A DNA stretch of 49,438 bases from Arcicella aurantiaca (GTDB lineage Bacteria; Bacteroidota; Bacteroidia; Cytophagales; Spirosomataceae). Position 1 is the first letter of the stretch; every line of letters begins with the position of its first letter. Made by a program: the position numbers and the translations under genes. Positions 1 to 8,767 of the stretch are shown here, in pieces. The stretch is taken from positions 106,043-155,480 of the forward strand of contig NZ_QGGO01000005.1 of NCBI RefSeq assembly GCF_003148625.1. Direction: 5' to 3'. Under the pieces are notes generated by a model. That model ran no database searches, had not been told where the DNA came from, and saw nothing but the letters and a program-made list of their open reading frames with translations.

Positions 1-38
1 CAGTTTTGGAAATGTTAGTTCCCTAAACTGGCTTTTTT
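1..38 (+). terminator. Hairpin terminator of an upstream gene
   Basis: CAGTTTTGGAA pairs with TTCCCTAAACTG around a short loop and is followed by eight T. This looks like a rho-independent terminator for a plus-strand gene that lies outside the window. Basis: seen in sequence; the gene it serves is not visible. Confidence 0.55.
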
Positions 39-57
39 TTGATACTTTTTATTTTCG

Positions 58-101
58 GTTATTGATAACTGTTTACTGATAACTGTTAACTGCTCACTGA
101 A
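58..101. repeat. Heptamer repeat array, word xxxACTG
   Basis: Six consecutive seven-base words run GTTATTG, ATAACTG, TTTACTG, ATAACTG, TTAACTG, CTCACTG. The period is exactly seven. The array lies just downstream of the stop codon of the 1298-residue surface protein; only one arm is in the window. Confidence 0.7.
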
Positions 102-108
102 ACCCCGT

Positions 109-3100
109 TTACTTTCTAAGCGTTATTACTTTTCTGGTTTTTTCAAATCCATCTGTCGAAATTCTTACAACATAAGTATCACCATGATAATCAGGCAATT
201 GAACCTTTTTGAATGTGGTAAATTTATCGACTTTATATTCTGAAATTAGTCTTCCGTAAAGGTCATAAATCGTGATAGTTGCTCCGATTAAATCTTCAAG
301 AACTTCTACATTAATAACGCCGTCAGCACTTGGGTTAGGGAATATACTCATTCCATCAAAACTCTGGTCTCTTACATATTTCAAGACCGCAGAATTATTA
401 GAATAACATACTAATTTCCCAATTGACGCTGGAACATTTATATAAGTGATACTTGCTTGTACTTGATAGTCTCCGTCTTTTTTGGCTTTAATAATTCGGG
501 TCTTCAAATCCGCTTGTAAATCACCATTGTATCTCCAAATGTAACCTTCTTCATCTCCTACTCCTTGGGCATCTAATGAGAATGTCCCTGCTTGCTTAAT
601 AATTGTTGGCGTTGGATTTGCCCTTGAATCAACCGCAATCGGAGCAGATGCTAATGAAATACATCCATTTCCATCTTGAACTTTTGCAAAATAATTTCCT
701 GTTTTTGAAGCAAAAATAGACGTTTGGTCTTCCCCATTTCCTAAAGAATCGGTTGTAGTTCGCCACCAAAATGCTTTAAAAGGACTTGAAGAAACTAATC
801 TCACCCTCGAACCATCACAAAAAGTAGTTGCCCCATTGGGCGTTAATATTGGTGTTGTTGGTAATGGATTCACACGCACTTGAACTGCCTGTGATGGCTT
901 AGACAAACACCCAAAACTATTGATTGATTGTACCGTAACATTACCCGCAATATTGATGACAACATTGGGCGTTGTCGCTCCTGTACTCCATTTGAAGGAA
1001 AGGTTATTTCCTCCAACAGCACTTAATGTAACGTTTTTATCGGCACAAAATGGAATAGCTCCACGTATCGTAATGGTCGGAGATTCTGGCAATGGATTAA
1101 CTGTTGTTCTTATGGTATCTGATACGGCAACGGCTTTACAACCATTAGTATCTGTAACTGCAACGGCAATTGAACTGGCTTTTGTCCACGCAAATTGACG
1201 AGACATCGACTCTACGATAGTTTCTCCATCAACTATCCAACGATAAAAGTTTTTCGTTCCATTCGGTGTTGTACTTGGCGTACTTGATTGTACAATGGTA
1301 CTGTCGCCCTCACAAAAGATTTTTGATTTGACAATTGACACACTTGGCTTAGTTGGCAAAGCATTAACCGTTACTTTCAATGGTTTTGAATAAGGAGCAA
1401 AACAACCAAAAACATCTCGAACTTTTACGCTAAATGAACCAGAGGTACTTGTAAAAACTTCGGGTTCTGTTGATACTTCTTTTTGGGTACTCTCATCTCT
1501 CCAAGTATATTTAGATACATTACCATTGGCTACTAAAGCTTTCATCGTCACTCTACCTCCTTCACAAACGGTTGCCGTAATAGGAAATGGCAAAATACTC
1601 GCTGCTTGTGGAGCTTCACGGACTGTTACAACCACATTTTTAGACGTATCAGACAAACAACTTTTATCACTGATGGTACGTACATAAAATTTACCAACTT
1701 TTCCCAAAGAGGTTGTGGTAAAATATTGACTTGTGGTATCAATCAGAACAGATTTTTTATTGCTAAACTCCGTGTTATTCTTCGTGTTAATCCATTTATA
1801 CACACCATTGGGAGAATCTGTCGAAGTAAGCGTTACCGTTGAATCTGGACAAAAAGTAAATGGACCGTTTCCTGTAATGGTTGGTGTTGTTGGAAGTGGA
1901 TTTATCGTAACGGTTGTAACGTCAGAAGCATCTTTTGATTTACAAGCTTTAAAATTATTAGGGAAAGTAGAAACAGACTTTACACTCACTTTTATAAACT
2001 CTGTTTTTGTACTTCTGGTAGTAAGGGCTACATCAACTTGAGCATCCTTTGCATTATTATAATCCCATTCAAAAGTAGTTCCCGCAGTCGTTGAAGATGC
2101 TCTTAAAGTTGTAAAGTCTTTAAAACAAAACTCCGTCGGACGCAATGCTGTAATAATTGGTTTTGCAGGAAGAGGGTCAACTGCAACAACCGTTATTAAA
2201 GACGGCAACGAAGTACACGCAGGCGTTTGCGTATCTGTATAAGTTAAGCTAAAACTGCCTGCTCCATATACCGTGATATTTTGAGTATTTTTTCCATTAC
2301 TCCATAAATATGTTCCATTTCCTTTATTATTTGAACTCAAGACAACACTGTCAAGTTCGCAAATACGGTAAGCAGTTCCTTTATCAATAATTGGAATGGC
2401 AGGTCTTAAATTAACCGTTATTGTCAATGGATTTGAAGCTACCGAGTTACAACCATTGGCATCTAAAGCTTTAACAGTGTAAGTGTTAGTACTTCTTACA
2501 ATAATTCCATCAGCTCCCGTAGTTGTGGTATCACCTGTACTTCTACTCCAAACGTTTTTATTGGCAGTATAACTTGACGTTAATCTTACCGAATTTCCTT
2601 CACAAAAAATAGTTGCTCCGCCTGCCGTAATTGTTGGTTTGGCAGGAACTGTTGGAAATAGTTGTAATACCACAGGCGTTGTTGAATAATCGGATGAACA
2701 ACCCACTGAATTATCATAAGAAACGGTGTAGGAATAAGTTCCACCAGCCGTTACATCTGTTCCAATTACATCTAACAAATTAGAAGTTGTTGAACTTGTC
2801 ACAAGAACATTATCACGCTTCCAATTATATTTTGCTCCTCCGCTTGTTGCCGTAAGTGTTTTAAAATCTGTACCACAAATAATATTAGGAGAAAAACTTG
2901 CTGGCGAAATGGTAGGCGTTGCAGGTTTTGGAGAAACTTTCAAAGCTACGGGAGTTGATTCTGCCGAAACACAACCAACAGCGTTTTGAGACGTTACTGT
3001 ATAATTATAGGTATTTGGAATGGTTACATCTGTACCCGTAACTGTAATAGAATTGGTTGAACCTGTGATAGTCGTACCAGAACGTCTCCAAGTATATGAA

Positions 3101-4005
3101 GTTGCTCCAGCCGTAGCCGTTAAAACTTGCGTTGCTGTTCCACAAATCGGTGAAGAAACCGTTGCTGGTGAAATCGTTGGTGTAGTTGCTGCTGGCGACA
3201 ACGTTAATGAAACACCTGTTGTTGAAAATACTAAAGGACAACCTGCGGCATTAGCTAAAGCTGCAGTATAGCTGAATGTTCCTGTTGCATCTGTTCCTGT
3301 AACCAACAAACTATTTGCGGTATTTGATAAGGTTGTTGTACCACGTTTCCAAACATAAGACGCTCCTCCTCCACTTGCCGATAAAGTTTGGGTAGAAGTA
3401 CCACAAATTAACGTATTGGCATCTGCTGCTGAAACTGTGGGAGCAGCCAATGTTGGCGACATACTTAAAACAACTGGATTACTCGAAGCAGTACAACCAG
3501 AAGTAGCATTAGTAGTACTAACTGTATAACTATAACTTCCTGGTGTGCCTACATCTGAACCTGCCACTGAAATTGAAATGGTAGAACCACTAATGGTAGT
3601 TCCGTCTCTTTTCCATGTATAATTAGAAGCACTTGAAGAGGTCAACGTTTGTGTAGCTGAACCACAAATAGGGCTTGCTACCGACGATGGTGAGATAGTA
3701 GGAGTGGCAGGAACAATATTACTCGGAATTGTAGTACTCAATGAAGTTGTACCCGTAGCTTTCGTAATAACCACAGAATATGAACCACTCGGTTGGGTTA
3801 TCGAAGCAGTAGATGCGGTAAAAGTACCTGCTGCATTTCTCCAACTATATGCCGTAATACCCGTTGTTGGAGAAACTGATAATGTTTGAGTACCACTACC
3901 TGTACAAGTATAAGCACCGCCTACGATAGACTGCGACCATGAAAATTGTGTCGCTAATAAAGCGAAGCAGGTTAATAGAAGTATTTTTTTGAAAATGTTC
4001 ATCAT
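109..4005 (-). CDS. Multi-module secreted protein with T9SS sorting domain
   Basis: A 1298-residue cell-surface or secreted protein. The N-terminus (basic MMNIFKK, hydrophobic core, cleavage probably after WSQ) is a Sec signal peptide. The body holds about twelve Ig/PKD-like modules of 80-100 residues, each starting with a P-x-x-P-T-I linker, then a Cys in a context such as ICGTxTQxL or FCEGxxVxL, a Trp in the middle (YTWKRxG, YKW) and a second Cys (GC) before the next linker, so one disulfide per module is likely. A last module lacks the Cys pair. The C-terminal 80 residues (IFPNPSADG, TIYDLYGRLI, ending KVITLRK) are a type A T9SS sorting domain, which in this phylum directs export and surface attachment. 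The first four modules are much more alike than the rest, pointing to recent duplication. The binding partner is unknown; adhesin or carbohydrate-binding roles are both possible. A start one codon downstream (second ATG) is equally possible. Confidence 0.9.
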   Translation of the reverse strand: MMNIFKKILLLTCFALLATQFSWSQSIVGGAYTCTGSGTQTLSVSPTTGITAYSWRNAAGTFTASTASITQPSGSYSVVITKATGTTSLSTTIPSNIVPATPTISPSSVASPICGSATQTLTSSSASNYTWKRDGTTISGSTISISVAGSDVGTPGSYSYTVSTTNATSGCTASSNPVVLSMSPTLAAPTVSAADANTLICGTSTQTLSASGGGASYVWKRGTTTLSNTANSLLVTGTDATGTFSYTAALANAAGCPLVFSTTGVSLTLSPAATTPTISPATVSSPICGTATQVLTATAGATSYTWRRSGTTITGSTNSITVTGTDVTIPNTYNYTVTSQNAVGCVSAESTPVALKVSPKPATPTISPASFSPNIICGTDFKTLTATSGGAKYNWKRDNVLVTSSTTSNLLDVIGTDVTAGGTYSYTVSYDNSVGCSSDYSTTPVVLQLFPTVPAKPTITAGGATIFCEGNSVRLTSSYTANKNVWSRSTGDTTTTGADGIIVRSTNTYTVKALDANGCNSVASNPLTITVNLRPAIPIIDKGTAYRICELDSVVLSSNNKGNGTYLWSNGKNTQNITVYGAGSFSLTYTDTQTPACTSLPSLITVVAVDPLPAKPIITALRPTEFCFKDFTTLRASSTTAGTTFEWDYNNAKDAQVDVALTTRSTKTEFIKVSVKSVSTFPNNFKACKSKDASDVTTVTINPLPTTPTITGNGPFTFCPDSTVTLTSTDSPNGVYKWINTKNNTEFSNKKSVLIDTTSQYFTTTSLGKVGKFYVRTISDKSCLSDTSKNVVVTVREAPQAASILPFPITATVCEGGRVTMKALVANGNVSKYTWRDESTQKEVSTEPEVFTSTSGSFSVKVRDVFGCFAPYSKPLKVTVNALPTKPSVSIVKSKIFCEGDSTIVQSSTPSTTPNGTKNFYRWIVDGETIVESMSRQFAWTKASSIAVAVTDTNGCKAVAVSDTIRTTVNPLPESPTITIRGAIPFCADKNVTLSAVGGNNLSFKWSTGATTPNVVINIAGNVTVQSINSFGCLSKPSQAVQVRVNPLPTTPILTPNGATTFCDGSRVRLVSSSPFKAFWWRTTTDSLGNGEDQTSIFASKTGNYFAKVQDGNGCISLASAPIAVDSRANPTPTIIKQAGTFSLDAQGVGDEEGYIWRYNGDLQADLKTRIIKAKKDGDYQVQASITYINVPASIGKLVCYSNNSAVLKYVRDQSFDGMSIFPNPSADGVINVEVLEDLIGATITIYDLYGRLISEYKVDKFTTFKKVQLPDYHGDTYVVRISTDGFEKTRKVITLRK

Positions 4006-4125
4006 AATAAGGTATGCTAAAAAATAGTTGGCGGGATATTTTTTATTAGTTTCAGAATCTCTTGCTTTATTAACGAATTTTATAACGGTAAATTTTCATC
4101 TTCATTTATCATGACCGTCACCCAA

Positions 4126-4270
4126 AAAAGGGTTGTGTAAAAAGTATTATGTATTAAGTCCTAAGAATTTTCCACAAAATCAATGTAACCATTCAGATTA
4201 AAGTATCTCAACTTTATTCGGTCTGATTTTCTTAAAAATTAATACTTCGGACTCATTACACAACCCTTTT
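4126..4270. repeat. 145-bp element with 15-bp perfect terminal inverted repeats
   Basis: AAAAGGGTTGTGTAA at 4126-4140 is the exact reverse complement of 4256-4270. Inside are heptamer-like words GTATTAT, GTATTAA, GTCCTAA on the left and TTAATACTTCGGACT on the right, which also pair. It lies between the surface protein gene and obg, both read from the minus strand. No ORF is inside. It could be a MITE-like relic, a long hairpin terminating the obg transcript, or both. No clear target-site duplication is visible. Confidence 0.6.
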
Positions 4271-4295
4271 ATTCATATCTCTTTCCTTAAAATTG

Positions 4296-5333
4296 TTAGG
4301 CTTCATCATTTCCTGCCTCAATTTCTTGAACAGGTGGTTGTGCATTTTGTAATGTACTCCATAATAAATCCTTCAACTCTACAAGTCCTTGCTCCATAAT
4401 TGACGAGAAGAAAATATGTGATAATCCTTCTGGAATTTGGCTCAAAATTCGCTCACGATGCTCTTCTGTCTCTACCAAATCCATTTTAGAAATTGCCAAA
4501 ATTCTTTCCTTGTCTAACAACGCAGGATTATATTGTTTTAGCTCATTCAATAATACGTGGTATTCTTCATTGATGTCTTCTGCGGAAGCAGGCACTAAGA
4601 AGAGAAGAATTGAATTTCGCTCAATATGACGTAAAAATCTTGTTCCTAAGCCTTTTCCTTCTGCTGCACCTTCAATAATTCCGGGAATATCCGCCATTAC
4701 AAATGAACGAAATCCACGATAAGATACAACCCCTAAATTTGGAACGATTGTCGTAAATGGATAATCTGCAATTTCTGGTTTAGCTGCCGACATAACCGAC
4801 AAAAGCGTTGATTTCCCTGCATTCGGAAAACCTACCAAACCAACATCTGCTAATACTTTTAATTCTAAAATCACCCATTTATCCTCCCCTATTTCACCAG
4901 GTTGAGCATAATGTGGCGATTGATTTGTTGATGATTTGAAGTTGTAATTCCCTAAACCGCCACGTCCACCACGCAACAAGATAACTTCTTCATCTTGTTT
5001 GGTAACTTCGGCTAAAAAATCTCCCGTTTCTGGGTCTCTTACAATTGTTCCCAAAGGCACCTCAATAATGGCATCTGCTCCTTGCGAGCCAGAACGTCTT
5101 TGTCCTTCGCCACCATTTCCGTCTTTGGCAAAAATGTGTTTTTGATATTTAAGGTGTAATAATGTCCAGTGGTCTGTGGTTCCTCTAAGAACTACGTGAC
5201 CGCCACGTCCGCCATCGCCACCATCGGGACCACCCTTAGGCACGTGTTTTTCACGGCGAAAGTGACTTGAACCACTACCTCCATGACCAGAACGGACATT
5301 TATTTTAACGTAATCAATGAAATTTGAAGTCAT
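4296..5333 (-). CDS. obg: Obg-family GTPase (CgtA)
   Basis: A 345-residue ribosome-associated GTPase of the Obg/CgtA family, which acts in 50S subunit maturation and stringent-type control. Residues 1-158 form the glycine-rich Obg fold (repeated GGx[10 protein letters not shown]). The G domain follows: G1 GFPNAGKST at 168-176, G2 DYPFTT near 190-195, G3 DIPG at 215-218, G4 SKMD and a G5 SSI motif. The C-terminal extension is short and acidic. The open frame runs 21 codons further upstream, but those codons lie in the heptamer repeat and are not conserved-looking; the start at [11 protein letters not shown] matches the family N-terminus. It sits 90 bp downstream of adk in the same direction, so the two may share a transcript. 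Confidence 0.95.
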   Translation of the reverse strand: MTSNFIDYVKINVRSGHGGSGSSHFRREKHVPKGGPDGGDGGRGGHVVLRGTTDHWTLLHLKYQKHIFAKDGNGGEGQRRSGSQGADAIIEVPLGTIVRDPETGDFLAEVTKQDEEVILLRGGRGGLGNYNFKSSTNQSPHYAQPGEIGEDKWVILELKVLADVGLVGFPNAGKSTLLSVMSAAKPEIADYPFTTIVPNLGVVSYRGFRSFVMADIPGIIEGAAEGKGLGTRFLRHIERNSILLFLVPASAEDINEEYHVLLNELKQYNPALLDKERILAISKMDLVETEEHRERILSQIPEGLSHIFFSSIMEQGLVELKDLLWSTLQNAQPPVQEIEAGNDEA

Positions 5334-5345
5334 GTTTTTAATATA

Positions 5346-5422
5346 GGTATAAGGTATGAAGTATGAGGTATGAGGTATCGTTACAACAATACCCATACCT
5401 CATATCTCATACCTCATACCTC
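5346..5422. repeat. Two-arm heptamer array, word GTATGAG / CATACCT
   Basis: The left arm reads GTATAAG, GTATGAA, GTATGAG, GTATGAG; the right arm from about 5391 reads CATACCT, CATATCT, CATACCT, CATACCT. The arms are reverse complements of each other around a spacer of about 12 bp. The element fills the whole gap between obg and adk and ends 1 bp from the adk stop codon. Confidence 0.85.
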
Positions 5423-5423
5423 C

Positions 5424-5993
5424 TTATAATGCGTCTATCGCTGTGCAAATATTTGAGAAAATCTCTTCGATATTTCCGATACCATTCACTTTTGAAACTT
5501 TACCTTGTGCTTCGTAATAAGGTAAAACATGAACCGTTTTCGAGAAATATTCGTCAATTCTTTTTAATAATTTATCCGCATCGTCATCAGCACGTCCAGA
5601 TACTTTCTGACGTTCTGCGATACGAGTTTTGATTTCGTCTTCGTTTACTTCCAATTGAACAACACCATTTATCGTTTGTCCGTTCTTTTCTAAATAAACA
5701 TCCAATGCTTCTGCCTGTGCAACTGTGCGAGGAAAACCGTCAAAAATAAACCCTTTTGCATCTGGATTTTTCTTTACTTCCTCTTCCAACATATCAATGG
5801 TGATAGAATCTGGCACTAACATTCCATCTGCTAAAATTTGCTTTACTCGCTTTCCGAGTTCAGTATCATTTGAAATGTGCATACGGAATAAATCACCCGT
5901 AGAAATATGTACTAACTGATACTTTTCAATCAATTTAGCTGATTGCGTTCCTTTACCTGCCCCTGGAGGTCCAAACAAGACGAGATTTAACAT
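5424..5993 (-). CDS. adk: Adenylate kinase
   Basis: A 189-residue cytosolic adenylate kinase (ATP + AMP = 2 ADP). The P-loop GPPGAGKGT is at residues 8-16, followed by the AMP-binding STGDLFR motif and GFPRT; the LID is the short type without zinc-binding cysteines, and an RADDDADKLLKRI stretch carries the basic residues expected in that region. The length fits the short bacterial class. The open frame continues 23 codons upstream, but MLNLVLFGPPG is the family's conserved beginning, so I place the start at 5993. obg lies downstream in the same direction across a heptamer repeat. Confidence 0.96.
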   Translation of the reverse strand: MLNLVLFGPPGAGKGTQSAKLIEKYQLVHISTGDLFRMHISNDTELGKRVKQILADGMLVPDSITIDMLEEEVKKNPDAKGFIFDGFPRTVAQAEALDVYLEKNGQTINGVVQLEVNEDEIKTRIAERQKVSGRADDDADKLLKRIDEYFSKTVHVLPYYEAQGKVSKVNGIGNIEEIFSNICTAIDAL

Positions 5994-6164
5994 TCGTTTT
6001 ACGATTATTTTAAAATAACAATTAATGTTTTGTTCTAAGAACCACAAAGTTACAATAAGCACTTGAAAATAAATAGAGAATTATGCTAAACCAAAATATC
6101 TATAAGCATTATGCACGCATACTATTTTGTATTAAATTTACAAAAAACAAGACAATTCAAAGGT

Positions 6165-6425
6165 TTCAATTGTGAATTGGTGAGTTATGATTTAGTGAAT
6201 TATTTGTCTGAACTATGATTCGTTAGATTTAGGGATTATAAGATTATCCATAAGAAGAATCCAAAAATCTATAAATCTGACAAATCTTAGTGCAAAACAA
6301 TAACTCACTAATTCACAACTTCCTAATTTGAAAAATCCAAAAATCTATAAATCTGACAAATCTTAGTGCAAAACAATAATTCACTAAATCACTAATTCAC
6401 AACTCACAATTAAACAAATCACAAC
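6165..6425. repeat. Heptamer-type arms flanking a 53-bp direct repeat
   Basis: The left arm (6165-6225) uses words such as AATTGTG, AATTGGTG, AGTTATG, ATTTAGTG, AATTATT; the right arm (about 6377-6425) uses the complements AATTCACT, AAATCACT, AATTCAC, AACTCAC, AATTAAAC, AAATCAC. Between them a 53-bp segment beginning AATCCAAAAATCTATAAATC is present twice, at 6258-6310 and 6334-6386, with one mismatch and an offset of 76 bp. The right arm ends about 8 bp before the start codon of the acyl-CoA dehydrogenase. The whole 370-bp gap between adk and that gene is this repeat structure plus AT-rich sequence. Confidence 0.8.
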
Positions 6426-6432
6426 TAAAAAC

Positions 6433-7674
6433 ATGGAAGAGCTATTTGCAACCGATAAAACCAGAGACATTTTACCAAAAATCAAAGCGTTTTTGGTAAA
6501 AGAAATATATCCACTCGAAACTGCCCAAAACCTAACAGGTCGTTTTTCTAAAGTTGCCAAAATTTTAGATGAAAAACGTGAATTAGTTAAACAATTAGGA
6601 CTTTGGGGATTACAACATACCGTTGAGGAAGGTGGTTTGGGCTTAACGCTTTGTGAATTTGGACAAGTTTCGGAAGTTTTAGCTACCACTCCTTTCGGGC
6701 ATTATACTTTCAATTGCCAAGCTCCCGATATTGGCAATATGGAATTGATTGGGAAATATGCCTCTCAGGAAATTAAAGATAAATATTTACACCCTTTGGT
6801 TGAAGGAAAAATCCGTTCGTGTTTTTCTATGACTGAACCCGATTATGCAGGTTCGAACCCTGTAAATATGGGTACAACCGCCGTCCGTGATGGCGACGAA
6901 TACGTAATTAATGGTAGAAAATGGTTTACCTCTTCGGCAGATGGAGCGGCTTTTGCGGTGGTAATGGCGGTAACAAATCCTGACGCAACACCACATAAAA
7001 GAGCGAGCCAAATTATTGTGCCGACTGATACAAAAGGTTTTAAATTGGAAAGAAATATCAGCATCATGGGCGACCACGAAGCTGACCATTGGGCGAGCCA
7101 TGCGGAGGTAACATACACGGATGTACGTGTACCCGTGAGTAATTTGATTGCCGCCGAAGGCATGGGATTTATGTTGGCTCAAGAACGACTTGGACCGGGA
7201 AGAATCCACCACTGTATGCGTTGGATTGGGATTTCGGAACGTTGTTTTGACCTTATGTGCAAACGTGCTGCGACTCGTGATATGGGCGATGGCACGATGT
7301 TGGGTGAAAAACAAGCCGTACAATTTTGGATTGCTGAAAGTCGTGCCAACATCAATGCAGCTCGTTTGATGGTTTTACGAACGGCAGATAATATTGATAA
7401 ATTTGGAGCATCAGCAGTAAGAAATCAGATTTCGGAAATCAAATTTTTCTGTGCCAATGTCATGCTAAAAGTAATTGACCACGCTATTCAAATACACGGA
7501 GCGTATGGCATTACCGACGATTTATTATTATCATTTTGGTATCGCCACGAAAGAGGTGCAAGAATTTACGACGGAGCCGACGAAGTACACAAATCCGCTT
7601 TGGCAAGGTCAATTTTGGCAGGCTATGGTTTAGAGATGAAGAAAAAAGTGCCACAGGTGGCATTTAGTAGGTAG
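6433..7674 (+). CDS. Acyl-CoA dehydrogenase (ACAD10/11-like)
   Basis: A 413-residue FAD-dependent acyl-CoA dehydrogenase, expected to introduce a 2,3-double bond into an acyl-CoA and pass electrons to ETF. The N-terminal helical domain is followed by the FAD-contact segment CFSMTEPDYAGSNP (near residue 130), a central beta domain with the KWFTSS strand, and the C-terminal four-helix bundle with QIHGAYGIT and RIYDGADEVH near 379. In the short- and medium-chain enzymes the last motif carries the catalytic Glu (YEGT); here it reads YDGAD, as in the ACAD10/11-like branch, so Asp is the likely base. The substrate cannot be read from sequence. The gene stands alone, with repeats on both sides. Confidence 0.92.
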   Translation: MEELFATDKTRDILPKIKAFLVKEIYPLETAQNLTGRFSKVAKILDEKRELVKQLGLWGLQHTVEEGGLGLTLCEFGQVSEVLATTPFGHYTFNCQAPDIGNMELIGKYASQEIKDKYLHPLVEGKIRSCFSMTEPDYAGSNPVNMGTTAVRDGDEYVINGRKWFTSSADGAAFAVVMAVTNPDATPHKRASQIIVPTDTKGFKLERNISIMGDHEADHWASHAEVTYTDVRVPVSNLIAAEGMGFMLAQERLGPGRIHHCMRWIGISERCFDLMCKRAATRDMGDGTMLGEKQAVQFWIAESRANINAARLMVLRTADNIDKFGASAVRNQISEIKFFCANVMLKVIDHAIQIHGAYGITDDLLLSFWYRHERGARIYDGADEVHKSALARSILAGYGLEMKKKVPQVAFSR

Positions 7675-7686
7675 TTTTTTACAAAG

Positions 7687-7734
7687 TCAGTCGCTCGCAT
7701 CTTGCGAGTGACGACTATTTACAGGCTTCCAGCC
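7687..7734 (-). repeat. REP-like palindrome, family A (GTAAAT head)
   Basis: On the minus strand the element reads GTAAATAGTCGTC, then ACTCGCA, loop AGA, TGCGAG, CGACT. It is an imperfect palindrome with a GTAA head, the architecture of REP sequences that are mobilised by RAYT (TnpA-REP) proteins in other bacteria. A second small dyad GGCT-TCC-AGCC follows directly (7724-7734). The RAYT link is inference; no RAYT gene is in the window. Confidence 0.55.
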
Positions 7735-7768
7735 GATGGGGTAAATTTAATAGGCAAGATGTTCCACT

Positions 7769-7860
7769 GGTTCAAGCGAGGACGCTTGAACCAGAAACGA
7801 GGACGCTTGAACCAGAAACGAGGACGCTTGAACCAGAAACGAGGACACTTGAACCAGAGA
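7769..7860. repeat. TTCAAGCG palindrome with four 21-bp tandem units
   Basis: It begins with a complete palindrome, GGTTCAAGCG-AGGA-CGCTTGAACC (7769-7792). From 7778 a 21-bp unit GAGGACGCTTGAACCAGAAA(C) is repeated at 7778, 7799, 7820 and, with an A for G change (GGACACTTG), at 7841. The same palindrome is found in six copies at 30384-30702. An ORF crosses it (repeated RGRLNQK) but has no other protein features. Confidence 0.85.
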
Positions 7861-7916
7861 GGTCAAAGACACCCAAACAAAACGCCCCCTGATTGCAAAT
7901 CAAGGGAATTCAAACC

Positions 7917-8738
7917 TCACTTCCTCATCACCCCAAGCAACTCTTTTGTAATCACTTCATAGCCTTTATCAGAAGGATGAAGTCCGTCGTAAGTCATGTT
8001 GATGGCTTCTAAGGGATAAGGATATTCGTCCGTTTCTGGATTAAAAGGAATATCTATAAACGATGGATATTTGTAGTCTTTGTAATTACCTGTTTGTGGG
8101 TCTTTCAATCGCTTAAATTTTACGAGTTTCTTATGTGATAACTTTTTGTTATTGTACAAATCTACCACTTCAAAATGCTCATGTTTTCCAATAGCACTTA
8201 TCGCCTCTGCAAATTGCGATAAATACTGCCCTTTTTTCTCTTTGTAAGAACCATAAGCATTGTTTTTCATATTGGCGATATAGACAAAATCAACTCTTTG
8301 CATGGGCGTAATCAAGATGATTTTTGCATCAGGATTCAACGTTTTCAGTTTATCAATAATGATGCGATAAGCCCCAAAAACCGTATTAAAACCTGTGTTG
8401 TTTTCGTAGTCTGCAAAAACGCCAAGGGGCTTGCCTCCCCACCAGTCGTTCGTTCCTAAAAACACGGAATAAATATCCGCTTTTTGCAAATTGAGCGTTT
8501 CTATTTTTTCAGCAATTTTACAGGCAGTCCAGCCATTATGTCCTTGATTGACAAACTCAATGTCTGGTAATTTTTCAACCACACGAGTCATGTAACCTTT
8601 GGTGATTCTGTTACCCGTTTGGTCTTGGTGGTCGTTGAGATACGTGATAGAATCTCCGATGGCAGTCCAAGTGATTTTTTGGGGCTTCATCGAACAAGTA
8701 ACGACTAAAATAAAGAAAGAGAGTAAGATTTTTTTCAT
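7917..8738 (-). CDS. SGNH/GDSL hydrolase, probable lipoprotein
   Basis: A 273-residue esterase-type hydrolase of the SGNH fold. Block I is IGDSITY with the nucleophilic Ser, the Gly of block II is in QGHNGWTA, block III is LGTNDWW (G-x-N-D), and block V is DGLHPSDKG with the Asp and His of the triad. The N-terminus MKKILLSFFILVVTCS resembles a lipoprotein signal (LVVTC), which suggests anchoring in a membrane facing the periplasm. It lies 29 bp downstream of murD on the same strand and may be co-transcribed with it. Substrates of this superfamily include acetylated sugars and lipids; the specific one is not evident. Confidence 0.85.
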   Translation of the reverse strand: MKKILLSFFILVVTCSMKPQKITWTAIGDSITYLNDHQDQTGNRITKGYMTRVVEKLPDIEFVNQGHNGWTACKIAEKIETLNLQKADIYSVFLGTNDWWGGKPLGVFADYENNTGFNTVFGAYRIIIDKLKTLNPDAKIILITPMQRVDFVYIANMKNNAYGSYKEKKGQYLSQFAEAISAIGKHEHFEVVDLYNNKKLSHKKLVKFKRLKDPQTGNYKDYKYPSFIDIPFNPETDEYPYPLEAINMTYDGLHPSDKGYEVITKELLGVMRK

Positions 8739-8767
8739 TTGGTTATTTTGTTTTCAAAACTTCACAT

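Noticed and set aside
5334-5396. Longer Obg N-terminus (extra 21 residues)
   Set aside because: Those codons fall in the heptamer repeat; family alignment starts at [11 protein letters not shown].
6787-7323. 178-codon antisense ORF inside the acyl-CoA dehydrogenase gene
   Set aside because: The sense frame has all family motifs; the antisense product is Ser/His/Arg-rich shadow sequence.
7702-7962. ORF of 86 codons with RGRLNQK repeats
   Set aside because: It is the translation of the 21-bp tandem palindrome; outside the repeat there is no protein-like sequence, and it runs into the antisense SGNH gene.
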